Positions 1-8,660 of a stretch of DNA of 26,667 bases are shown here, in pieces. The stretch lies in assembly GCA_964619265.1 (NCBI GenBank), contig CAZUCE010000052.1, forward strand, positions 1 through 26,667. The letters run 5' to 3'. The position numbers were made by a program, and so were the translations under genes. Each line of letters starts with the position of its first letter. Position 1 is the stretch's first letter. Source of the stretch: CAZUCE01 sp964619265 (GTDB lineage Bacteria; Planctomycetota; UBA1135; GCA-002686595). The notes under the pieces are model-generated. The model did not search any database. It was not told where the DNA came from and worked only from the letters and a program-made list of their open reading frames with translations.

Positions 1-110
1 GGCGGGCGGCGGGGGAGGGCGCTGACATACCCGCAGAGTAGCCCAGGGCCCGCTCCGCGGAACGATGCTTGCTGCACCTGTGCAGTCTCCCTGCCAGGCT
101 CAAGTCCGCC

Positions 111-364
111 GTGATCGACGTACAAAACCTCACGCGCCGCTACGGCGCCCACGCCGCCATCGACGACCTGACTTCAAATTGGAGAAGGGCGAGGCGGTGG
201 GCTTTCTGGGGCCCAACGGGGCGGGCACGACCATGCGCATGCTGACCGGCTTCCTGCCGGCAACGCGCTGCAGCATTCAGGTGGCTGGACTCGACGTCAT
301 GACGGCCTCCATGGAGGTGCGCAAGCGCATCGGCTACCTGCCCGAAAACGTGCCGCTCTATTAG
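111..364 (+). pseudogene. ABC transporter ATP-binding protein, 5' stub, broken
   Basis: From the GTG at 111 the first codons read VIDVQNLTRRYGAHAAIDDL, a typical ABC ATPase beginning. The reading then shifts by one base around 170-175, where 'ctgacttcaaa' would need one more base to give LTFKLE. After the shift the sequence continues as FKLEKGEAVGFLGPNGAG and ends with RIGYLPENVPLY, directly followed by a stop at 362. The Walker A motif reads GPNGAG-TT, so the catalytic Lys and its neighbour are missing (two codons lost). Only about 85 of the usual 250-300 residues remain; the Q-loop, signature and Walker B are absent. Three independent lesions make this a dead remnant of an ABC-2-type exporter ATPase. 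Confidence 0.8.
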
Positions 365-721
365 ATATTAGATGCCTGCGGGTATCGGAGGACCCTCGCG
401 CCGCCCCCAAAGAACTCGAGGGAACGCCCTTGACTGTTGGGGCCTTCTCATAGATGCACCAACGCCGGCCTCGACCCCGTGAGGCTAGGCTGCAGTGGCG
501 CTACTAGCGGGAGGCCGGCTGAGCTGCCCCAGGATGCCATTTGGCTAAGCACGCGGCAGACGGGACCCACAAGTGGATTGGCTCGAGAAGTCGAATCGCT
601 AGAGTACGCTCTCTGGGCTCGCTGCTCTGTACGGGACATGCGGATTGCGCGTGTCGGCGTCGGACTCTTCGGCTGCCGGAAGATCGGCGGGCTGGAATCT
701 TGCCTCCTAGATCAGATCGTA
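365..721. other. Gene-free stretch upstream of the trypsin gene
   Basis: An open frame runs from 437 into the protease gene, but its first 95 codons have no recognisable domain and the trypsin fold begins only after the ATG at 722. I see no RNA gene or insertion sequence here. The promoter of the protease-ATPase-DGR operon should lie in this stretch, but I could not identify convincing -35/-10 boxes. Confidence 0.4.
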
Positions 722-2425
722 ATGACTTCGAAACTCCGTCAGTGTGACTTGTGCTGGGTTGCGGTTCGAGATCGTTCGATGGGTGGGCCAGTCAACTGTG
801 GTACGGGGTATCTGGTCAGGCTCGTGGACGAGTCGATCGCTGTCTTGACGACTTCGCACTCGTTTTCGAATGATCAAGGATCACACTTCATTTCTCCTTC
901 TCTGAGGATTCAATTCGGTGAGAAGGAGGAAGCGGGTTTCTTCACGGAGTTCGCGCTCGTCGAACCCATCCGGGCCGCAAATTCAGAGTTGGACGCATGT
1001 TTGGTCAAGCTGGATGACTCACTCTTGAACGAGCTGAGTCTCGACCCGCAGCCGGCGGGTGCGTGGATTGGCGATCCTCTGTCGAAGCCAGCTTTGGGAG
1101 CATTGGAAGTCTTCGGTAGGGGCTGGCCGGGAACGACTTGCGACAGCAACTGGGACGAGCAGCCCGGTACGTTCAGCTCTGTTCCCTTGAATTGCACATT
1201 GAGCCAGCGGTCCGAGGCAGGTGAGACGCCCGACGTTGAGTGGTCAAGTCCGGTACAGAACGCGGGTGGGATTTCCGGAGCGCCGCTGTTCTTAAAGTTT
1301 GGCAGTGGCCGATGCGTCGGCATCGTGCGGAAGCAGAGAGATGGCTACCCAAGCCAGCTTCTCTACGTCCCGATCGAGGAAATCGTTCGAGATTCTGAGC
1401 TGGGACCCCTTCTTGGGTACAGCGAGGAAGGGCTCCTCGAAACTGCGGACGATGGAACTGATCGCGAGCAGCTAAACGAGGACTGCGCGGAACTTCTCCG
1501 GTGGTCGCCTGGCCTGCGGGCAGCTCTGGCAGAGAAGCTTGAGGTTGATCCCGCCGAGGAGCTTGAGTTGTCGCGTGTGGCTCTGGATCGGTGGAAAGCA
1601 GAGCCTGATGAACTCGTCGAGTGGCTTGGTGGCCTCGACCGGGAGCAGTTGGTCGCTTCCACACGCATGATCGGGCTCGTGCTACGGGCTTCTGACCTTG
1701 CACGGCGCCGCGTTACGGATCCCGAACTTCGGGCTGCTTCGGATGCACGGCACGTAGCAGCCGTCCGACCGTTGACGGCTTGCCTGCAAGTACTGCAGCC
1801 GCACAACATTGAGCCCCAGCTAGTCCTGCGGAGCCTGGCGATCTACGGCGGAAATCCAGGTTCGTTTGTGGTCGACTCGCGAGCATTGTTCCCTTTGAGT
1901 CACCGCGGCATCGACGCCGACTTGCAGCTAGCCCGTGCCGATGTTGAGCGCGCGGCGAACCTGCTGGAGCGCCGCGTGTACCAACTATGCGATGGTATCC
2001 TTGACCGGGTAGCACCCTTTGGACAAGACAGTGAGTACATGCAAGATGTTAACTCCGGAGTCGTGGATGCAGGGCCTGTCGAGCAGCACTACCGGGCCCA
2101 AGTGTATTCCAGCATCGGGCAGTTGGAGAGGAATGTCGGTCAGCGCTTGGGTGTTGCACCTGCTGGGGGCCGCCCGATGCTTATTCTGGTTTGCAAAGAC
2201 AAAGACGAGCATCAGAGTATGCGTCGCCTAGCGGTTGCGTTTGGCAAGCGCAGCTACGGCGACAACCGCTACGCTGACAAGCTTCACATCGTCCTGATGT
2301 GTCCCTTTCTCTCGGAGGAGGAGGGGGAGCGAATCGACCAGGAGTTGAGATTGGACCAACAGATGCGGAGATTCCTTACCTCTGTCGAAACCCCCGATCC
2401 TATCGCCCCTGGTGGGAGCGCGTGA
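722..2425 (+). CDS. Trypsin-like serine protease with large C-terminal region
   Basis: A 567-residue protein. The N-terminal third is a chymotrypsin-fold protease. The triad can be read as His46 (in AVLTTSHS), Asp91 (in ELDACLVKL) and Ser185 (in GGISGAPLF, the GxSGxP nucleophile motif). No signal peptide is seen, so it is probably cytoplasmic. Residues about 240-567 are mostly helical and charged, ending in an alpha/beta-looking segment (RPMLILVCKDKDEH). I do not recognise this part; it may be an effector-associated or VMAP-like partner domain. The frame is open back to 437; 722 is chosen because the trypsin homology starts just after it, though the ATG at 638 is possible and neither has a good ribosome site. 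The stop overlaps the start of the ATPase gene by one base (TGATG), so the two are translationally coupled. Known vWA-MoxR ternary conflict systems carry trypsin-like effectors; the role here is inferred from that. Confidence 0.85.
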   Translation: MTSKLRQCDLCWVAVRDRSMGGPVNCGTGYLVRLVDESIAVLTTSHSFSNDQGSHFISPSLRIQFGEKEEAGFFTEFALVEPIRAANSELDACLVKLDDSLLNELSLDPQPAGAWIGDPLSKPALGALEVFGRGWPGTTCDSNWDEQPGTFSSVPLNCTLSQRSEAGETPDVEWSSPVQNAGGISGAPLFLKFGSGRCVGIVRKQRDGYPSQLLYVPIEEIVRDSELGPLLGYSEEGLLETADDGTDREQLNEDCAELLRWSPGLRAALAEKLEVDPAEELELSRVALDRWKAEPDELVEWLGGLDREQLVASTRMIGLVLRASDLARRRVTDPELRAASDARHVAAVRPLTACLQVLQPHNIEPQLVLRSLAIYGGNPGSFVVDSRALFPLSHRGIDADLQLARADVERAANLLERRVYQLCDGILDRVAPFGQDSEYMQDVNSGVVDAGPVEQHYRAQVYSSIGQLERNVGQRLGVAPAGGRPMLILVCKDKDEHQSMRRLAVAFGKRSYGDNRYADKLHIVLMCPFLSEEEGERIDQELRLDQQMRRFLTSVETPDPIAPGGSA

Positions 2426-3438
2426 TGAGCAAGTCCTCGGTAGAACGATCCCATCTGCCGCCTTGGTCCTTGAAGGAGGCCCTGCTTCGGCTCGAGGGGC
2501 GCACGCTTTCCGAATACCGATTCGACAAACAGTCGGAGGAGGCGGTGGACCTGGCTCTCGCCGCCCGGCGCCCCCTGCTCGTGTTGGGGGAGCCGGGGGT
2601 CGGCAAGAGTCGTCTGGCTCGTGCCTGCGCGGACGTGCTCAAGCGCAACTACCGGTCTTTCGTGCTCGACGTGCACACGGAATCGCGGGACCTCCTGTGG
2701 CGGATGGACCTGGTCAAACGATTGGGAAAGGCTCAGTTGCTGGCGAGCCTGCCGGTCGCGGGTGCTGCTCCCGGGAACGATGAGGCCGCCGGGGTCGAGA
2801 AGGCTCTGTCCGACCATTTGGACGAGCGGCTGTTCCTCGAGCCGGGGCCGCTCTGGTGGGCCTTCGATTGGGAGAAAGCCCAAGACCAGTTTGTTCGTGC
2901 CGGGAACGAGCCTGGCGAGGCGGCGAGCGAGAAAGGGGTCGTGGTTCTGTTGGACGAGATCGACAAGGCCGACAGCTCTGTGGCGAACGGGTTGCTCGGG
3001 GCGCTGGGCGACGGGCGGTTCGAGGTGCCGGCGGTTGGAGCCGTCGAGCGCAAGACGGAAGTGGAGGCGCCGCTGGTGGTCATCACCTCGAACGAGGAGC
3101 GGAGCCTACCGGCAGCGTTCCTGCGCCGTTGCATCGTCCATCGATTGGAATTGCCCACGGAGCAAGGCGAGCTGATCGAGCTCCTCCTAGAGCGCGGGCA
3201 GGCACATTTTCCGGACATGGAGAAGGGTGTCATCGAAGCTGCGGCCGAGCAGTTGGAAAGAGACCGGTCGGCCGTGCCGGTAGGCATGCCGGGGAGAGCT
3301 GGGCAAGCGGAATTCTTGGACCTGCTGCGTGGGCTCGATCGGCTTCACTCTCCCGCGGAGCGAAGGGGCCGAATCGAATCTCTGGCGCGCTATGTGTTTC
3401 AGAAGCCCCGGCAAACGAGGGAGTTTGGCGGCCGGTAG
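2425..3438 (+). CDS. MoxR-type AAA+ ATPase
   Basis: A 337-residue AAA+ ATPase. Walker A is GEPGVGKS at residues 55-62, Walker B is VVLLDEID with Asp177-Glu178, sensor 1 is Asn223 in ITSNEERSLP, and Arg234/Arg235 in AAFLRRC are arginine-finger candidates. MoxR-family ATPases work with vWA-domain proteins as chaperone-like remodelling machines, and the next gene encodes a vWA-like domain. A good ribosome site (GGGAG, 2414-2418) lies six bases before the ATG, although the frame is open further upstream. The gene overlaps the protease gene by one base and the vWA gene by about 47, which implies co-translation and a fixed ratio of products. It is probably the NTP-dependent switch of the system. 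The family call is firm; the biological role is inference. Confidence 0.92.
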   Translation: MSKSSVERSHLPPWSLKEALLRLEGRTLSEYRFDKQSEEAVDLALAARRPLLVLGEPGVGKSRLARACADVLKRNYRSFVLDVHTESRDLLWRMDLVKRLGKAQLLASLPVAGAAPGNDEAAGVEKALSDHLDERLFLEPGPLWWAFDWEKAQDQFVRAGNEPGEAASEKGVVVLLDEIDKADSSVANGLLGALGDGRFEVPAVGAVERKTEVEAPLVVITSNEERSLPAAFLRRCIVHRLELPTEQGELIELLLERGQAHFPDMEKGVIEAAAEQLERDRSAVPVGMPGRAGQAEFLDLLRGLDRLHSPAERRGRIESLARYVFQKPRQTREFGGR

Positions 3439-6400
3439 CCGCGACAAACGCGAACGGCCCCGCGGGGACGTATCGCGCGCAGATCTCTTGGAGATCGAGC
3501 GCCTGCTGGGAGCGTCGGCGGCTGAGCGCTACGTCCGTGCTCGCGGCGGCGACGTTCGGGAGCCGGAACCGGACTCACCGAGAGAACCGGTTGTGCCTCC
3601 TCCTCCGGTCGATCCCCCGGGCGACGAGGAGGTCGCGGTTACGCCTAAGACGCCTACCGTCTTGCATTGGCGTCCAACCCGGATCCAATTTCATTCGCCG
3701 CCGCCAAAGAAGGACCGTCGGCCGGCGCCTCACTTGAGAGACGAGGAGATGCGGGGCGACGGCGAACACCGGTCGCGCGTTGCTCCGGCCACTCCGCCCC
3801 TCGGGAGCTCCGCGCGCTTCCTTGGTCAACTTCGCGACGGGGTGTTCCGCCTGCGCCCGGGGCGCCGCATTGACGAGGCAGAGACGGTGAGGCGCTGGGC
3901 ACGCGGGGACCGAATCGAACGATTCCCCGTCCGTGCACGACGCAACACCCACCTCGCGGTCCACGTCGTGATGGACGAGTCTCTGAGCCTGCGGCCCCTG
4001 CTCGAAGATCGTGATCGGCTTTTGACCGCCCTGCTCGCGGCTCAGGAGTTCGACGTCCGATCGGTCTTTCGTGTCGGCCGAGGCCTGACCCCGGCCGCGG
4101 CCGTGGAGAGGGGGATTGCCCCGCTGGTTCGGAGGGGCGAGGTGGTGCTCGCCGTATCGGATCTGGGCGTGTTCGCAGGCGCTTCCTCGCGCGCGAACTG
4201 GACATCCGCCGGACGGGCGGCGCGCGAGCTTGCCCTTGGGTGCTGTGCCTTCGTACCGCTGCGGCCGGACCGACTGCCGACGGACCTTCACCGCTACTGG
4301 AACTGTTTGCCCTTCGGCAGCGCACCACGGGAGGCGGAACACCCGCACGCGGAGACCGAACTTCTGCTAGCCCTGATCGTCGATCGGTTGCGGGTCGAGC
4401 CGGGGCTGTTGCGCGCGCTGCGTCAGCAGTTCTGCGGAGCAGCTGCGGGCGTTGAGCACGAGCTGGCGGTTTGGAATCATCCGAGCTGCCAGTCCGACGA
4501 CGTCGGGACCCAGCTCCTCGGGGAAGTCCAGGAGGAAGCCAGGGCCCGATGGAAAGAGCTCGACGATGCGACCAAGGAAGCGGTCGAAGAGCTGTGCGAA
4601 GCTTGGGAAGCCCACCTGCCGCCCGAGCTCGGCCACGTGTCGCTGCTGTTCCGATCGGTGACCGACCCTGAGTTCTTCAAACGGGCAGGATCGAAGTTGT
4701 GCGACCGGCTCGAGGTCGCGCGTGACTTCGCATCTCGCAGCGCCGGAAGCCTCGCTCGAACCACGGGGGCCGACACCGGGAACCGGGCCCTATCCGCGTT
4801 CCTCGGTCGCCTGAACATCGAGAATGGAGTCTCGGTTGGGCGCAGCGCCGAACTGGCCACCGCGGCCTTCCTCCGCTCAGGACGTGGTTCTGGGGAACGG
4901 CCAGGTCCTGCCGTGGACGTCGATCGCCTGCGGGAGCTCCTAAGCCCCGATGAGACGCGTTCCCTGCGAATCGACCAGGATCGGACCGGCTGGCGCGTGA
5001 CACCGGCTGACGCGTCCCGTGAAGAACACCAGGGTACTTCCCCGGTGGCTTACCTCGAGTCGGGGTGGCCGGAGGTCTTGGTCCGCACGAATCCCGATGA
5101 GTCGGGTCCGGGCCGGCCGCACTGGAGCGACGACTACGGGATCGACGAGTACGGGCCGTGGGCGACTTTCCGGATCGGCGAGCTCGAGGTGCGCCTCCGG
5201 TGGATCCCGCCCGGCGAGTTTCGCATGGGCTCGCCCGCGGACGAGCCGGGTCGCAGATCGCAGGAGTTCGATTTGGTTCCGGTCCGGATTTCCGAGGGGT
5301 TTTGGCTCGGCGAGACTCCATGCACCCAGGACCTGTGGGAAGAGGTCATGGGTTCCAACCCGAGTCGATTCCGGTCTCCGCGCCGGCCTGTGGAGGAAGT
5401 CAGTGCAGGTGACGTCGAGCAGTTTCTGGAGTTGCTCAACGGACGACAGAATGATGGAAGTTGCTTCCTCCCTACCGAGGCTCAGTGGGAGTACGCCTGT
5501 CGAGCGGGAACGGAAGGGGCGACGTACGCCGGATCGATGGAGATCCTCGGATTGAATCACGCACCTGCGCTGGACAGCATTGCCTGGTATGGAGGCAACA
5601 GCGGTGTCGGGTTCGATTTGCACGATGCTGGATTCGAAGTGAATTGGAGCGAGAGGCAACACGAGTTCTCGGTTGCCGGAACACGACTGGTCGGGCAGAA
5701 AGAGCCCAACCCCTGGGGACTCCAGGACATGTTGGGAAACGTGGACGAGTGGTGCTCGGCATGGCTTGCCGAAGACGGTGTTGATCGAGTCGATCCCAAG
5801 GGCCAGCCAAGGGGTGCCCAGGCTGTGGTCCGCGGCGGCTCCTGGTCCTCCTACGCCTGGAGTTGCCGGGCGGCCTGCCGCTACGCGATCCCCCGCGGGG
5901 ACTGCTACGTCAGCCTGGGCTTCCGCCTCGCCCGAGGTCACAGCGCTCCTGCAGGCCAGTTCCAAGCAAGGTTCAGGCAGGCGGAGAGCGCGCGTCCGAA
6001 GGTGGGGCGCGAGCCGCGCGGGACGCAGGGTGAGTTGGCCCGCCGCACGGCGCGAGCGGACGGCGCGGCTGAGGAGCTAGGCTTCCTCGCACTGCCCGAC
6101 GAAGAGGTCGTCGAGGTGGGCGAGCCCCGCCGGGTTTTCGTCCAGACCGATTCCGTGACAATCGAGGTCGAGCCCTTCGAGCGGCCAAGGTGGGCCCCCG
6201 ACTGCGGGCGAGACCGACATGGGTTGTGGGTCGAATGCGCACTCGCAGGCGTCCCCATGCGGATGCGGTGGATTCCCCCGGGCCGGTTTCGGATGGGGTC
6301 GCCGGAGGTGGAGCCGGGGAGGTCCGATCGTGAGGGACCGGACCACGACGTGCTGATCACTCGCGGGTATTGGCTCGCGGAAACTCCGTGCACGCAGGAG

Positions 6401-7123
6401 TTGTGGGAGGCGGTGATGGGGAGCGACCGGAATACGAGTCGCTTTCAGGGTCCGGAGCGTCCGGTCGAGAACGTGAGCTACGACGACGTGCAGGAATTCC
6501 TACGTCTAACGCCGGGGCGGTTTTCCGGAGAGCCCTTCCGCCTTCCCTCGGAGGCCGAATGGGAATACGCCTGCCGTGCGGGATCCAGCCGGGCGACGTA
6601 CTCTGGGCCGATGGAGATTCTGGATGACTACGACGCACCGGTCTTGGACGAGATCGCGTGGTACGGCGGCAACAGCGGTGAGGCGTTTGACCTCGATATG
6701 TCCGTACTTGAAAGGGAATCCACATTGCAGATTCTCCCGCACGGAGGCGCTGGATCCCGGAAAGTGGGAACGAAGTCTCCGAACGCATGGGGGCTGAGCG
6801 ACATGCTCGGGAACGTCCATGAGTGGTGCGCCGACGACCTGCGTGGTTACACCAGCGAGTTGGTCCGAGATCCTCTTGGAGACCTGTCGAGTCATGGGGC
6901 TGTGGTCCGCGGCGGCTCCTGGAGCTCCCTCGCCAGGGGTTGCCGGGCGGCTTGCCGCGGCGCGGTCCTCCGCGGGGGCCGCAGCGACTCCCTGGGCTTC
7001 CGCCTCGCCCGAGGTCATAGCGCTCCAGCGAGTCCAGCCAGGGATAGAGGGCCGTCCGGTGAAGCGCGCGGGACGCGTGCTGAGCAGGGCGGCCCGGTGG
7101 AGGAAGAAGGGAGGGGCCTGTGA
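3392..7123 (+). CDS. vWA-like protein with two tandem FGE-fold DGR target domains
   Basis: A 1243-residue multidomain protein. Residues 1-150 are a charged, proline-rich linker. A vWA-like domain begins around residue 185 with a MIDAS-type DxSxS (Asp195, Ser197, Ser199 in VVMDESLSL) and VLAVSDLGVF further on. A helical region runs to about 520. Two FGE/sulfatase-modifying-factor domains follow, at about 577-850 and 934-1210, each starting with a RWIPPG-FRMGSP signature, with WEYACRAG in the middle, and ending GFRLARGHSAP. The last ~38 residues of each domain are variable repeats of the DGR (VR1 at 811-849, VR2 at 1170-1207). The start at 3392 gives a 47-base overlap with moxR; an upstream GTG at 3329 is possible. 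The stop overlaps the GTG of the HRDC gene (GTGA). The FGE domains look non-catalytic and probably bind ligands, with the vWA domain coupling to the MoxR ATPase. Confidence 0.9.
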   Translation: MCFRSPGKRGSLAAGSRDKRERPRGDVSRADLLEIERLLGASAAERYVRARGGDVREPEPDSPREPVVPPPPVDPPGDEEVAVTPKTPTVLHWRPTRIQFHSPPPKKDRRPAPHLRDEEMRGDGEHRSRVAPATPPLGSSARFLGQLRDGVFRLRPGRRIDEAETVRRWARGDRIERFPVRARRNTHLAVHVVMDESLSLRPLLEDRDRLLTALLAAQEFDVRSVFRVGRGLTPAAAVERGIAPLVRRGEVVLAVSDLGVFAGASSRANWTSAGRAARELALGCCAFVPLRPDRLPTDLHRYWNCLPFGSAPREAEHPHAETELLLALIVDRLRVEPGLLRALRQQFCGAAAGVEHELAVWNHPSCQSDDVGTQLLGEVQEEARARWKELDDATKEAVEELCEAWEAHLPPELGHVSLLFRSVTDPEFFKRAGSKLCDRLEVARDFASRSAGSLARTTGADTGNRALSAFLGRLNIENGVSVGRSAELATAAFLRSGRGSGERPGPAVDVDRLRELLSPDETRSLRIDQDRTGWRVTPADASREEHQGTSPVAYLESGWPEVLVRTNPDESGPGRPHWSDDYGIDEYGPWATFRIGELEVRLRWIPPGEFRMGSPADEPGRRSQEFDLVPVRISEGFWLGETPCTQDLWEEVMGSNPSRFRSPRRPVEEVSAGDVEQFLELLNGRQNDGSCFLPTEAQWEYACRAGTEGATYAGSMEILGLNHAPALDSIAWYGGNSGVGFDLHDAGFEVNWSERQHEFSVAGTRLVGQKEPNPWGLQDMLGNVDEWCSAWLAEDGVDRVDPKGQPRGAQAVVRGGSWSSYAWSCRAACRYAIPRGDCYVSLGFRLARGHSAPAGQFQARFRQAESARPKVGREPRGTQGELARRTARADGAAEELGFLALPDEEVVEVGEPRRVFVQTDSVTIEVEPFERPRWAPDCGRDRHGLWVECALAGVPMRMRWIPPGRFRMGSPEVEPGRSDREGPDHDVLITRGYWLAETPCTQELWEAVMGSDRNTSRFQGPERPVENVSYDDVQEFLRLTPGRFSGEPFRLPSEAEWEYACRAGSSRATYSGPMEILDDYDAPVLDEIAWYGGNSGEAFDLDMSVLERESTLQILPHGGAGSRKVGTKSPNAWGLSDMLGNVHEWCADDLRGYTSELVRDPLGDLSSHGAVVRGGSWSSLARGCRAACRGAVLRGGRSDSLGFRLARGHSAPASPARDRGPSGEARGTRAEQGGPVEEEGRGL
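5822..5936 (+). repeat. DGR variable repeat VR1
   Basis: 115 bp, in frame at the end of the first FGE domain. It aligns without gaps to the template repeat at 8661-8775. There are 14 differences; 13 are at template adenines (A to T, C or G) and one is C to T (the cgc to tgc codon near the 3' end). The first 24 and last 22 bases are identical to the template. It is followed by gtcacagcgctcc, shared in near-identical form by all three VRs but absent after the TR, as expected for the IMH/IMH* boundary that gives homing its direction. Confidence 0.97.
6899..7013 (+). repeat. DGR variable repeat VR2
   Basis: 115 bp, in frame at the end of the second FGE domain of the same polypeptide as VR1. There are 17 differences from the template: 16 at adenines and one C to T (a silent gcc to gct). 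Both adenines have changed in five of the AAC/AAT codons (AAC to CTC, AAT to GGT, AAC to GGC twice, AAC to TCC). The 3' flank gtcatagcgctcc matches those of VR1 and VR3. Confidence 0.97.
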
Positions 7124-7602
7124 AGTTGCACTTCGCCCGGATCCCGATCGTCGGCGGAGAGGAGGCCGCCGAAGAGCTGAACGGATTCTTGTCCGCCCAT
7201 CGAATCGTCGCGCTGGATCGCCAGCTCGTGCAGCAGGACGGAGTGTGGTCGTGGGCTGTCTGTCTGACCTATGAAGCCCCGCGCTCTGCGCCCGGGGCTC
7301 GACCGGTTGGCCAAATCGACTACCGGGACGTGCTCGAGCCCCAGGTGTTTGCCGTGTTTGTCGAGCTGCGCAAGCTTCGCAAGCGCTTGTCGGAAGAGCA
7401 GGGCGTTCCGGCCTACGCCCTGTTTATGAACGAACAAATCGCCGAGATCGCGCGCAGGCGACCAACGACACCGGAAGGGTTGCGTGAAATCGATGGAGTG
7501 GGTCCAGCGCGGGTGGAGAAATATGGCGAGTCGTTCCTGCAGTGTTTGAGGGAGCTACGATCCATCCCTCCGGGTTCAGGGCCGTCGGCGCGGGATGCGT
7601 AG
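7120..7602 (+). CDS. HRDC-domain accessory protein of the DGR
   Basis: A 160-residue protein starting at GTG 7120, which overlaps the preceding stop (GTGA); a purine-rich ribosome site (GGGAGG, about 7109-7114) supports the start. Residues 1-60 form a small alpha/beta unit (KLHFARIPIVGGEEAAEELN) of a kind found in DGR loci. Residues about 75-148 are an HRDC domain, the nucleic-acid-binding fold of RecQ and RNase D C-termini, with LRKRLSEEQGVPAYALFMNE and a helix-hairpin-helix-like EIDGVGPARVEKYGESFL. In most studied DGRs the RT partner is Avd; some lineages carry an HRDC protein instead. No Avd gene is seen here, so this protein probably fills that role by binding TR RNA/cDNA or the RT. It overlaps the RT gene by eight bases. 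Confidence 0.88.
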   Translation: MKLHFARIPIVGGEEAAEELNGFLSAHRIVALDRQLVQQDGVWSWAVCLTYEAPRSAPGARPVGQIDYRDVLEPQVFAVFVELRKLRKRLSEEQGVPAYALFMNEQIAEIARRRPTTPEGLREIDGVGPARVEKYGESFLQCLRELRSIPPGSGPSARDA

Positions 7603-8611
7603 GCTGCCCCTGCGAATCGAGGAGGTGGCGGCCTGGAATCAGCTCTTACGGGCGACGCGCTTGGCCGCACGTGGGAAACGCCATCGCGGGGAGGTCGCCC
7701 GATTCCTCGGCCGTCTCGACCGGGAGCTCGGCGAGATCCGAGAACGGCTGCTCGACGGGACGTATCGGTTCGGTCTATTGCGCTCGTTCTGGATCCAGGA
7801 TCCCAAGCGGCGTAAGATCGAGGCTCCACCGTTTAGGGACCGGGTCGTCCATCACGCGCTGGTCAGGCATTTGGAGCCATGGCTCGAGCGGACGTGGATC
7901 GAAGACTCCTATGCCTGCCGACGGGGGAAGGGCTGTCACGCCGCCGTTCGGAGAGCGGCCGAGCTGGGTGGGAAGACGCCCTGGACCGCACAGTTCGACG
8001 TTCGGCGATTTTTCGCGTCGGTGGACCACGGGATCCTCTTGAACGACCTGAGCCGAAGGATCCGCGGTCCGAGGCTCATCGGCCTTGTCGAGCGATTGCT
8101 CTCTGCCTACGCGGGCGTCGAGGGGAACGGCCTGCCGATCGGCGCTCTGACGAGCCAGCTCTTTGCGAACCACTACCTCGCCCCGCTCGACCGAATCCTC
8201 ACCGAGTCCGCTGGGGCGCTTGGCTACGTCCGCTATATGGACGACCTGCTCGTCTTCTGCCGAAATCGAGAGCAGGCCGTCCGTGTCTGCGAGGCTGCCG
8301 ACGCCTATGCAGCTCGGCGCCTGCACCTCGAACTGCATCCTCCCCGCCGCCAGCGGACGTCGAGCGGGTGGACGTTTCTCGGGTTCAGGATGAGGCGGCG
8401 CGGCCGGCGGGTGGAAACGACGCTCACCTTGCGTAGGCGCCGGCGCTATTCAGCCGCCCGCCGACGCTGGGAGCAGGCCTACCGCGCGGAGGAGGTCGGG
8501 GCGCTTGAGCTGCAGCGGGGGTACGACTGCGCGCTCGCGATCACCTCTCACGCGCGTTCTCGAGGGTTTCGCCTGGCCGAGTTGGCCCGTCGGTCGGCAC
8601 CGGAGGCCTGA
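7595..8611 (+). CDS. DGR reverse transcriptase
   Basis: A 338-residue reverse transcriptase. The palm residues are visible: Asp135 in AQFDVRRFF, and Asp216-Asp217 in RYMDDLLVF. Residues 182-188 read IGALTSQ; the IGxxxSQ motif replaces the QGxxxSP of retroviral and group II intron enzymes and is the hallmark of DGR reverse transcriptases, linked to their error-prone copying at template adenines. The length fits the family, which lacks maturase and endonuclease domains. The C-terminal 80 residues are very basic (RRRRRYSAARRRW) and should bind RNA. The ATG at 7595 overlaps the HRDC gene by eight bases, and the TR lies 50 bases after the stop. It copies TR RNA into mutated cDNA that replaces VR1, VR2 and VR3. 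Confidence 0.97.
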   Translation: MRRLPLRIEEVAAWNQLLRATRLAARGKRHRGEVARFLGRLDRELGEIRERLLDGTYRFGLLRSFWIQDPKRRKIEAPPFRDRVVHHALVRHLEPWLERTWIEDSYACRRGKGCHAAVRRAAELGGKTPWTAQFDVRRFFASVDHGILLNDLSRRIRGPRLIGLVERLLSAYAGVEGNGLPIGALTSQLFANHYLAPLDRILTESAGALGYVRYMDDLLVFCRNREQAVRVCEAADAYAARRLHLELHPPRRQRTSSGWTFLGFRMRRRGRRVETTLTLRRRRRYSAARRRWEQAYRAEEVGALELQRGYDCALAITSHARSRGFRLAELARRSAPEA

Positions 8612-8660
8612 TCGGTGTTATCGTTTCGGCCATGTGGCGGGTGTCCTACAAGGTGACCAG

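Noticed and set aside
3575..5965. Several 200-340-residue minus-strand open frames
   Set aside because: All are antisense to the vWA-FGE gene, whose domains are well supported; none shows a domain or start signal.
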